Of a DNA stretch of 64,000 nt, positions 1 to 6,917 are shown in pieces. A program made the translations under genes and the position numbers. How positions within the stretch are numbered: position 1 is the stretch's first letter; each line of letters opens with the position of its first letter. The DNA comes from Persephonella sp964519345. GTDB taxonomy: Bacteria > Aquificota > Aquificia > Aquificales > Hydrogenothermaceae. The DNA lies in NCBI GenBank assembly GCA_964519345.1, contig CAZFKX010000023.1, positions 67,317-131,316 of the forward strand. The letters run 5' to 3'. Under the pieces are notes generated by a model. The model had not been told where the DNA came from. It saw only the letters and a list, made by a program, of their open reading frames with translations, and ran no database searches.

Positions 1-1
1 T

Positions 2-775
2 CCATCTTATCCATGTTACAAAAATTTTGCTTATCTCCTTGATATACAGCCTGTTTTCGTCCCTGCAGGTAAGGAATCAGGATATATACTAAATCCTGAC
101 ATTTTAAGAAATTATAGAGATATAAAAGCTGTTCACATATCTTCCCCATCAAATCCTGTTGGGAATCTATACAAAGAAAAGGATCTTAAGGATCTCATAC
201 AATACTGTGAGGATAACGGAATATACCTCATCTCAGATGAGATATACCATGGACTTGTTTACAATGGCAAAGAAAATACCGCTCTCGAATTCTCAAAAAA
301 TGTTATAGTTATAAACGGATTTTCAAAATATTTTTGTATGCCCGGTTTTAGGCTTGGATGGATCGTACTTCCTGAAAAGTTTGTTAGAAAAGCTGAGATA
401 GTTATCCAGAATGTTTTTATATCCCCGCCAACTATAAGCCAGTTTTCTGCCCTTGGAGCTTTTGATTATACATATCTTGAAAAAAACAGAAATATATTTA
501 AAAAAAGAAGGGATTTTCTCCTTAATGAGCTCAAGGATATATTTGATATAGATATAAAACCTGAAGGAGCATTTTATATCTGGGCGAATATTGAGAAATA
601 TTCTGATAATGCACTTTATTTTTCTAAAGAACTTCTTGAAAAAATACATGTTGCTGTAACTCCCGGAATTGATTTCGGCTCTAACAGAACGGACAGGTAT
701 ATAAGATTTGCATACACGAGAGACATTAAGGAACTTCAGGAAGGCATAAGAAGATTAAAAAGCTATCTCACATAA
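2..775 (+). CDS. Class I/II PLP-dependent aminotransferase, 3' part
   Basis: The reading frame is open from the first bases of the window, so the 5' end lies outside it. The translation shows the fold-type I aminotransferase signatures: the SPSNPVG substrate/cofactor loop, the SDEIYHGLVY segment with the Asp that contacts the PLP pyridine nitrogen, and NGFSKYFCMPGFRLGW, whose Lys after FS is the expected Schiff-base lysine and whose later Arg is typical of the phosphate site. The C-terminal small domain is complete and ends with SYLT. The family transfers amino groups between amino acids and 2-oxo acids in the cytoplasm. Substrate (aspartate, alanine or aromatic) cannot be decided from this part. 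The stop overlaps the 3' end of the convergent nuoF by 8 bases. Confidence 0.88.
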   Translation, partial: PSYPCYKNFAYLLDIQPVFVPAGKESGYILNPDILRNYRDIKAVHISSPSNPVGNLYKEKDLKDLIQYCEDNGIYLISDEIYHGLVYNGKENTALEFSKNVIVINGFSKYFCMPGFRLGWIVLPEKFVRKAEIVIQNVFISPPTISQFSALGAFDYTYLEKNRNIFKKRRDFLLNELKDIFDIDIKPEGAFYIWANIEKYSDNALYFSKELLEKIHVAVTPGIDFGSNRTDRYIRFAYTRDIKELQEGIRRLKSYLT

Positions 776-2063
776 AGCACACACCTGCAGGACATTCGCC
801 TTTTAAGTGTGTCTCAAACTCTTCAGGAAACTTTTTCAAAGCATCAGATACAGCCTGGGGAGCTGAAAATCCAAGTCCACATATAGAACCAGCGGGAATA
901 TTTTCAGAAAGATGTTTCAAATATTCCAGATCTTTATTAGTTCCTCTCCCTTCCTTAATCTTTTTTAAAATATTGTACTGTTCATAAGTGCCTACACGGC
1001 AAGGAGTGCACTTTCCACAACTTTCATGATAAAAGAAGTTTGTAACAACAAGAAGGGAATCAATAATACAGTCATCTTCATCGAGAACTATGGTTGTTCC
1101 CGTTCCTCCAAACCCTTTTGGTGAATAATCCATGGGCATATCTAAATCTTTTTCTGAGTAAACACCAAGGGCTCCTGAAAATACAGCTTTAAATTTCTTA
1201 CCATCTCTTACTCCCCCTGCCATATCAATAAGCTCTCTTAATGTTATATCCATGGTTGCTTCATAAACACCTGGCTTTTTAACTTTTCCGCTAATGGGAA
1301 AAAGCTTTGGGCCGTAAAATCCAGATGGTCCTATATTCATAAAATACTGTTCATATGTAACTATAATTGGGATATTAGATAATGTTTCCACATTATTAAC
1401 AACCGTTGGTTTTCCGTATATTCCAATCTGGGCAGGATATGGCGGTCTTAATCTTGGATGTCCTCTTTTTCCCTCAAGGCTCTCTATTAGTGCTGTCTCT
1501 TCCCCGCATATGTAAGCCCCTGCTCCCCTATAAACTTTTATATCAAAAGAAAAATCTGTACCAAGTATTTTCTCACCTAAGAAACCGTAAGATTTAGCTT
1601 CTTCAATCGCATTTTCAAGTATAAGATATCCTGCAGGATACTCGCCTCTTATATAGATATATCCTTCTCTTGCTCCAAGGGCATAACCTGCGATTATCAT
1701 TCCTTCAAGTAAAAGATGGGGATCCCTCTCTACAATAATTCTATCTTTAAATGTTCCTGGCTCGGACTCGTCACAGTTGCATATCAGGTACCTTGGTTCT
1801 GGATTCATCAAAGCGAATCTCCACTTCCTTGCTGTGGAAAATCCTGCACCACCTCTTCCTCTTAAAGTACTTTCTTCCACAAGAACAACAATATCTTCAG
1901 GTTTCAGTCTTTCTAAGGCTTTTTTCAATGCTGAGTATCCACCTGTAGTAACATACTCTTCTATATCTACAGTTCTGTTCTCTTTAGCCCTTCTTAAAAG
2001 AAGATTAAGATTACTTTCAACATGTATATCAGGTATATACGGTATTTTGTCTCTTATATCCAT
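768..2063 (-). CDS. nuoF: NADH-quinone oxidoreductase subunit F (NuoF)
   Basis: Flavoprotein subunit of complex I or a related NADH-dependent complex. It binds FMN and NAD(H) and carries the N3 [4Fe-4S] cluster that passes electrons toward NuoE/NuoG. The 431-residue length is normal. Visible motifs are the glycine-rich RGRGGAGFSTARKW nucleotide loop near residue 70, GAGAYICGEETALIESLEG of the FMN site, and the cluster ligands ESCGKCTPC near residues 346-352 with a fourth Cys in SICGLG near 393. It is the last gene of metG-nuoE-nuoF. The start ATG follows a GAGGT ribosome site 11 bases after nuoE. The other complex I genes are absent here, so the pair could also serve another NADH-linked enzyme. 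Confidence 0.95.
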   Translation of the reverse strand: MDIRDKIPYIPDIHVESNLNLLLRRAKENRTVDIEEYVTTGGYSALKKALERLKPEDIVVLVEESTLRGRGGAGFSTARKWRFALMNPEPRYLICNCDESEPGTFKDRIIVERDPHLLLEGMIIAGYALGAREGYIYIRGEYPAGYLILENAIEEAKSYGFLGEKILGTDFSFDIKVYRGAGAYICGEETALIESLEGKRGHPRLRPPYPAQIGIYGKPTVVNNVETLSNIPIIVTYEQYFMNIGPSGFYGPKLFPISGKVKKPGVYEATMDITLRELIDMAGGVRDGKKFKAVFSGALGVYSEKDLDMPMDYSPKGFGGTGTTIVLDEDDCIIDSLLVVTNFFYHESCGKCTPCRVGTYEQYNILKKIKEGRGTNKDLEYLKHLSENIPAGSICGLGFSAPQAVSDALKKFPEEFETHLKGECPAGVCFM

Positions 2064-2074
2064 ATTTTACCTCA

Positions 2075-2563
2075 TCAGTCATACCTTTTTAGTATTTCCT
2101 TCAGATCCTCATCAGACTTTATCTTACTGCCATCATACAGATCATCATTTATAAGGAAAGCCGGTGCTATTGCACAGCTTCCTATACACTCAACAAGCTC
2201 AATATACCATCTTCCATCAGGGCTATTTTTACCTACGTCAGCACCTGTTAGTTTTTTTATTTTTTCAAGTAAGATCTGATATCTTCCAAGATGACATGGA
2301 AGATTTCTACATACCCTGATATGATTCTTAGCATTTTTCCTATGTCTGAACATATCATAAAAAGAGACAATACCTTCTATATCTGCTGGTGGTATATTAA
2401 GATAGTCTGCCAACTCGTAAACGGCCTGATCGGGTATATCTCTGTATTTACTCAAAATCTCATGTAGTGAAGGTATTACTGCCTGACGAGTTAATGGAAA
2501 TTTTTTCAAAAATCCATCTATCTTCTCTACAATGTCAGGTGTAAGATAGATATATTCTCCCAT
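2075..2563 (-). CDS. nuoE: NADH-quinone oxidoreductase subunit E (NuoE)
   Basis: Thioredoxin-fold [2Fe-2S] subunit that works with NuoF in the NADH-oxidising module. The 162-residue length fits the family. The cluster ligands are visible as CRNLPC (Cys-x4-Cys) and, about 40 residues later, CIGSC (Cys-x3-Cys), followed by the usual AIAPAF. The N-terminal helical region (HEILSKYRDIPDQAVYELADYLNIP) is the standard NuoE leader domain. It starts 9 bases after metG and ends 11 bases before nuoF, so the three genes are very likely co-transcribed. Recruitment to a hydrogenase or formate dehydrogenase rather than complex I cannot be excluded from the window alone. Confidence 0.94.
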   Translation of the reverse strand: MGEYIYLTPDIVEKIDGFLKKFPLTRQAVIPSLHEILSKYRDIPDQAVYELADYLNIPPADIEGIVSFYDMFRHRKNAKNHIRVCRNLPCHLGRYQILLEKIKKLTGADVGKNSPDGRWYIELVECIGSCAIAPAFLINDDLYDGSKIKSDEDLKEILKRYD

Positions 2564-2572
2564 TATATCCTC

Positions 2573-4450
2573 TTAAGACACGTATGCTCCGTTTTCAATA
2601 TCTCCATCTACAGTTAAAAGCCTCAGTCTTTTATCATCCTTTGCGGCAAGGATCATACCTTTTGATTCTATTCCAAAGATCTTTCTTGGTTTTAGATTTG
2701 TGAAAATAACTATTTTTTTACCTACAAGTTCTTCAGGTGTGTAAAACTGAGCAATTCCTGAAACTACAGTTCTCTTTTCATCGCCTATATCAACAGTAAT
2801 CTTTAAGAGCTTATCAGCCTCTGGAACTTTTTCAGCCTCTACAACCTCACCCACTCTAAACTCAAGTTTGGCAAAATCATCAATTGTTACCACATTCTCT
2901 TCCTTAACTTCTTTCAACTTTTCCTCCTCCTTTTCAGTTTCTATACGGGGAAAGAGAGGCTTTATTTTTTTCTTTATCTTTGTTCCTTCAGGAAAGGAAT
3001 AAGGTTCCAATTTAAAATTAAGTTCTTTGATTCCAAGATAATCTAATGCCGTATTCATCTTTTCAGGCATAAATGGTTTTAAAAGGTAAGATATAAGCAA
3101 AAGGCCGTCAGCTATAGTGTAAAGAACAGTATTTAAATAACTGTTTTCTTCTTTTCTTAACTTCCACGGCTCTGTTTTTACTATATATTTATTGAGAAAA
3201 TCAATAAAATCCCAGACAACTTCCAGAGATTTATTAAACTCTAACTTAGATATATGATCGTCGAAAGTATCTAAGGTATATTTGTATAACTCTTTATACT
3301 CTTTTTCAAGCTCTGTAGTTTTTTCAAGATAATTTACTATACCTTTATTGAACTTATTTATCATTGACAGCGATCTTGAAAAAAGATTTCCAAGATCGTT
3401 TGCAAGATCAGAATTTATCCTCCCGATAACAGCTTTTCTTGAAAAGTCACCATCAAGTCCAAAAGGAACTTCTCTCATCAAGAAGTATCTTAGCTGATCA
3501 ACACCATATTCATTAGACGCCTCAAATGGATCTATAACATTTCCAAGCGATTTTGACATCTTATGTCCCTCAACAGTCCACCAACCATGGGCAAAAACAG
3601 TCTCAGGAACTTCAAGACCAGCACTCATAAGGAAGGCTGGCCAGTAAACAGCATGAAACCTAAGTATATCTTTACCAACTATATGAACATCTGCAGGCCA
3701 GAACTCATTTGGTGAAGGTGGGTAATCAACTGCAGTCAGGTAATTAGTTAAAGCATCAAACCATACATATACCGTATGATCAGGATCAAACGGAACCTGT
3801 ATTCCCCATTTTACCCTTTCCCTTTTCCTTGAAACAGAAAGATCCTTCAGTCCCTGTTTAACAAATGATACCACCTCATTTTTCCTATATTCTGGCATTA
3901 TAAATTCAGGCTTTTCTTCGTAAAGTTTTAAAAGTCTGTTCTGATATTTAGATAGTTTAAAAAAGTAGCTTTCTTCTTTTACCTTTTCACATGGTTTTAG
4001 ATGAATGGGACATTTATAATCATACTCCTTAATCTCGATCTCTGTCTTAAATTCCTCACAGCCTACACAGTACCAGCTTTCATATTCCGAAAGGTATATA
4101 TCTCCATTATCATAGCATTTTTGAAATATATATTGGACAGCTTTTATATGATCTGGATCTGTCGTTCTTATAAACCTGTCGTATGATATATTTAAAACTT
4201 TCCATAACTCTTTAAATTTTTTATGGGTTATATCTGCAAGCTCTTTTGGAGACAATCCTTTTTCCTCTGCAGATTTTTGAATTTTGAGGCCGTGCTCATC
4301 AGTACCTGTAAGGAAAAATGTTTTAATTCCTTTCTGTCTAAAGTATCTTGCCAGAACATCAGCTGCTATTGTTGTGTAAGCATGACCAAGATGTGGAAGA
4401 TCATTAACGTAGTATATAGGAGTAGTTACATAAAATTTCTGCCTTTCCAT
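2573..4450 (-). CDS. metG: Methionyl-tRNA synthetase with C-terminal tRNA-binding domain
   Basis: Charges tRNA-Met with methionine. The 625 residues hold the class I HIGH-type motif HLGH (20-23), a four-cysteine zinc knuckle (Cys128, Cys131, Cys147, Cys154), KMSKS (297-301), an alpha-helical anticodon domain, a Lys/Glu-rich linker near 500-518 and a C-terminal EMAP-II/Trbp111-type domain from about 520 to the end (LEFRVGEVVEAEKVPEADKL then a conserved VSGIAQFY). As I recall, Aquifex encodes the Trbp111 part separately; here it is fused. The ATG follows AGAGG. It leads the metG-nuoE-nuoF run and is divergent from the phosphohexomutase gene. Confidence 0.96.
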   Translation of the reverse strand: MERQKFYVTTPIYYVNDLPHLGHAYTTIAADVLARYFRQKGIKTFFLTGTDEHGLKIQKSAEEKGLSPKELADITHKKFKELWKVLNISYDRFIRTTDPDHIKAVQYIFQKCYDNGDIYLSEYESWYCVGCEEFKTEIEIKEYDYKCPIHLKPCEKVKEESYFFKLSKYQNRLLKLYEEKPEFIMPEYRKNEVVSFVKQGLKDLSVSRKRERVKWGIQVPFDPDHTVYVWFDALTNYLTAVDYPPSPNEFWPADVHIVGKDILRFHAVYWPAFLMSAGLEVPETVFAHGWWTVEGHKMSKSLGNVIDPFEASNEYGVDQLRYFLMREVPFGLDGDFSRKAVIGRINSDLANDLGNLFSRSLSMINKFNKGIVNYLEKTTELEKEYKELYKYTLDTFDDHISKLEFNKSLEVVWDFIDFLNKYIVKTEPWKLRKEENSYLNTVLYTIADGLLLISYLLKPFMPEKMNTALDYLGIKELNFKLEPYSFPEGTKIKKKIKPLFPRIETEKEEEKLKEVKEENVVTIDDFAKLEFRVGEVVEAEKVPEADKLLKITVDIGDEKRTVVSGIAQFYTPEELVGKKIVIFTNLKPRKIFGIESKGMILAAKDDKRLRLLTVDGDIENGAYVS

Positions 4451-4542
4451 TAATTACCTCTTTAATTAATAAAGCTAATCCTTAGTATATCAGCTTGAAA
4501 ACGATTTTTAAAGATTACTTTGATTTCAAGATTTATCAGGTA

Positions 4543-4556
4543 TATCATTAATGATA
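4543..4556. promoter_or_regulatory. 14-bp perfect palindrome in the metG/phosphohexomutase divergent gap
   Basis: TATCATTAATGATA reads the same on both strands. It lies 32 bases upstream of the phosphohexomutase start and overlaps a plausible -10 region (TAAAAT, 4555-4560, with TTATCA at 4533-4538). Position and symmetry fit an operator for a dimeric regulator, but short AT palindromes arise easily in this composition and no regulator is linked to it. Confidence 0.3.
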
Positions 4557-4587
4557 AAATTGTGATAGCACTTACCAGGAGGGAGCG

Positions 4588-5967
4588 ATGTCAATAAGAT
4601 TTGGAACTGACGGATGGAGAGCTGTTATAGCAGATCAGTTTACATTTGATTCTGTTTCTAAAGTTGCACAGGCACATGCAGACCATCTTAAAAATAAAAA
4701 AGGAAAAAAAGTGGTTGTAGGTTACGATCCAAGATTCATGTCTGAGGATTTTGCCTATGTGGTTGCTGAGGTTTTTTCAAGTAATGGATTTTATGTTGTA
4801 CTCTCATCATCAATCTGTACAACACCAGCACTTGCTCTTGCAACCAAAGAGTTAGAAGCAGATGAAGGAATAATGATTACAGCATCCCACAACACATATA
4901 GATACAATGGATATAAGATAAAAGGTGGTTATGGAGGACCTGCAACACCTGAAATAATAAAAGAAGTTGAGAAAAAAATTGGAGTATCTGAGGTAAAACT
5001 GGGTATCACAAAATGGGAAGAGTTAGATTTAAACAGTCTTTATATAAAAAAGCTTAAAAGTTATATTTTGCCAGAGCTTTTCAAACAAAAAATAGAAAAG
5101 GTAGTCCATGATCCTATGCATGGTTCTTCAATGGGACTTTTATCAAGGTTGCTTGAAGACACATTTATAGATGTTTCAGAGATAAACCACTACAGGGATC
5201 CATACTTTGGAGGACACCATCCAGAACCTATTGATAAGAATCTCTCCCTCTTGAAAGGAAAAGTTGTTGCTGAAGAGGCTATCGTTGGAATTGCAAATGA
5301 CGGAGATGGAGACAGGGTAGGAATAGTTGATGAGGCAGGTGAATTTGTCAACACACAGATAGGATACGCTCTTCTTCTTTTACACACGTTAAGGAATAAA
5401 AACATTGAAGGTGGAGTCGCAAAAACTGTATCAACCTCCTATCTCGTTGATAGAATATGCGAAAAGGAAAATAGAAAACTTTATAAAACACCTGTCGGAT
5501 TTAAATATATAGCTGATATTTTCCTAAAGGAAAAACTGGCTTTTGGTGGAGAGGAATCTGGCGGATATGGATTTGGATTTCATATACCTGAAAGAGACGG
5601 TCTTCTATCAGGTCTTATGATAGTAGAAATGATTCTGCTCCATGGAAAGCCATTAACAAAGATAATTGAAGATCTTTTCTCAGAGTTCGGAACAGCTTAT
5701 TACAAAAGGGAAGATCTTAAAGTAGAAGGTAATAAAGGTAGAATGCTTGTTGAAAGATTAAAAAAAGAACCTCTAAAAGAGCTTTCAGGTTTGAAGATTA
5801 AAGAAATAGATATGACAGACGGTGTGAAATTTATTTTTGAGAATGATGGATGGGTTCTTTTCAGAGCCTCTGGAACAGAACCTGTTCTTAGAATATACGT
5901 TGAGATGCCTGAGAAATCTCAGGTAGAAAAGATATTGGAAGAAGCAAAAACATTAATTGGAGGATAA
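4588..5967 (+). CDS. Phosphoglucomutase/phosphomannomutase family phosphohexomutase
   Basis: Alpha-D-phosphohexomutase, interconverting hexose 1- and 6-phosphates for cell-wall, LPS or storage sugar synthesis in the cytoplasm. The 459 residues have all four active-site elements: phosphoserine loop ITASHN (Ser100), the magnesium loop DGDGDR near 238-243, the sugar-specificity loop GGEESGG near 325, and the phosphate-binding RASGTEP near the C-terminus. The GEESGG type fits glucose/mannose substrates; a GlmM role cannot be ruled out. The ATG is preceded by a strong AGGAGGGAG site. The next gene starts 2 bases after the stop, so it heads an operon with the acidic protein and the thioesterase. 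Confidence 0.92.
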   Translation: MSIRFGTDGWRAVIADQFTFDSVSKVAQAHADHLKNKKGKKVVVGYDPRFMSEDFAYVVAEVFSSNGFYVVLSSSICTTPALALATKELEADEGIMITASHNTYRYNGYKIKGGYGGPATPEIIKEVEKKIGVSEVKLGITKWEELDLNSLYIKKLKSYILPELFKQKIEKVVHDPMHGSSMGLLSRLLEDTFIDVSEINHYRDPYFGGHHPEPIDKNLSLLKGKVVAEEAIVGIANDGDGDRVGIVDEAGEFVNTQIGYALLLLHTLRNKNIEGGVAKTVSTSYLVDRICEKENRKLYKTPVGFKYIADIFLKEKLAFGGEESGGYGFGFHIPERDGLLSGLMIVEMILLHGKPLTKIIEDLFSEFGTAYYKREDLKVEGNKGRMLVERLKKEPLKELSGLKIKEIDMTDGVKFIFENDGWVLFRASGTEPVLRIYVEMPEKSQVEKILEEAKTLIGG

Positions 5968-5969
5968 AG

Positions 5970-6392
5970 ATGGAACAGCACATTTATCATCCTTTCGATG
6001 TAAGAATGACTGAGGATGAGGAAATTATTGCTATTGTTGAGCCTGACAGCTACATACAGGAAATGATAGAAAATGATAAAACATGCTGGGAGGTGGATGT
6101 AGATGTAGATTATGATGAAGAAGAGCACGAACCATACCTTATGATCACCCTTATAAAGGATAATGGTCAGATATTTATGGCTTTTCCATACGGCGAAGCA
6201 TGGGATGCCCTTTCTGAAAAGGGAGTCATCACTGTAGCACTTCTAACACAATTTGATCTTGATCACGGAAATGTCCACGATGCTATAACAATATCAATTG
6301 AGCTTGATCCTTTTTTAAAAGGCTACATAGCAGGCGCAGAAAGAATGTGGGAAGCTGTAAGCGAGGAAGTGGAAGGGGAACATGAGGAATAA
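5970..6392 (+). CDS. Acidic conserved protein of unknown function
   Basis: A 140-residue soluble protein that I do not recognise. It is strongly acidic throughout, with runs such as DVDVDYDEEEHE and a Glu-rich tail. It has no signal peptide, membrane segment, cysteine pair or nucleotide motif beyond one isolated Cys. Alternating hydrophobic and charged residues suggest a small alpha/beta fold. It sits 2 bases after the phosphohexomutase and 2 bases before the thioesterase, so the three are probably translated from one mRNA. That tight packing and the sensible codon use make it a real gene, but give no clear function. Confidence 0.75.
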   Translation: MEQHIYHPFDVRMTEDEEIIAIVEPDSYIQEMIENDKTCWEVDVDVDYDEEEHEPYLMITLIKDNGQIFMAFPYGEAWDALSEKGVITVALLTQFDLDHGNVHDAITISIELDPFLKGYIAGAERMWEAVSEEVEGEHEE

Positions 6393-6394
6393 AA

Positions 6395-6787
6395 ATGATC
6401 GTAAGATTTAAAAGAAAAGTAAATTTTTATGAAACAGATGCACAGGGCATAGTTCATCACTCAAACTATCCAAGATACTTTGAGGAGGCAAGAGGATACT
6501 ATCTCGAGAATTTAGGCTTTCCATATTCTGATATAAGGAATAAATTGAATACGGATATAGTTATTCTGGAAATAAATATTAACTATAGGCATCCCCTCGT
6601 TTACGGAGACAGTTTTGAGATAATTACAGAACTGGATATAGAAAACAGGTATTTTTTCAACTTCAGATACACAGTAAAGAAAAAAAATGAAACTATATCC
6701 ACGGGTAAAACAAGACACTGCTGTATAAGTAGGAGTAATAAAAAGATGATCCCGATTCCAGACGAACTTAGAAATAAATTAGATTAA
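6395..6787 (+). CDS. Acyl-CoA thioesterase, 4HBT/YbgC family
   Basis: Hot-dog fold thioesterase of the 4-hydroxybenzoyl-CoA/YbgC type that hydrolyses acyl-CoA or acyl-ACP thioesters in the cytoplasm. The 130-residue length is typical. The signature YETDAQGIVHHSNYPRYFEEAR is present, with Asp15 at the usual catalytic position, followed by the long central helix and the YRHPLVYGD strand. It is the last gene of the phosphohexomutase run. Its TAA stop is immediately followed by the CCA end of the convergent tRNA-Leu gene, with zero spacing. The physiological substrate cannot be read from sequence. Confidence 0.9.
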   Translation: MIVRFKRKVNFYETDAQGIVHHSNYPRYFEEARGYYLENLGFPYSDIRNKLNTDIVILEININYRHPLVYGDSFEIITELDIENRYFFNFRYTVKKKNETISTGKTRHCCISRSNKKMIPIPDELRNKLD

Positions 6788-6874
6788 TGGTGCCCAGGGC
6801 GGGAGTCGAACCCGCACGCCCTTTCGGGCACTACCCCCTCAAGATAGCGCGTCTGCCAATTCCGCCACCTGGGC
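6788..6874 (-). tRNA. tRNA-Leu (anticodon GAG)
   Basis: Read on the minus strand this is an 87-base class II tRNA. The acceptor stem GCCCAGG pairs with CCUGGGC, and the discriminator A and an encoded CCA follow. The D-arm has GGAAUUGGCAGACGCG. The anticodon stem CUAUC/GGUAG closes the loop UUGAGGG with anticodon GAG. The long variable arm GUGCCCGAAAGGGCGU and T-arm GCGGGUUCGACUCCCGC are regular. Class II form plus GAG identifies leucine. It is GC-rich compared with its surroundings, as expected of a thermophile's structural RNA. Confidence 0.97.
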
Positions 6875-6888
6875 GAGTGAGGATATAT

Positions 6889-6917
6889 ATTATATGAAAA
6901 AGGAGAAAATTTTGCAA
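6889..6917 (-). promoter_or_regulatory. Sigma-70-type promoter of tRNA-Leu
   Basis: On the minus strand a perfect -10 TATAAT (6889-6894) stands 17 bases from TTGCAA (6912-6917), a 4/6 match to the -35 consensus. The -10 ends 14 bases upstream of the mature tRNA 5' end, leaving a short leader. The promoter overlaps the beginning of the divergent nucleotidyltransferase gene. Confidence 0.65.
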
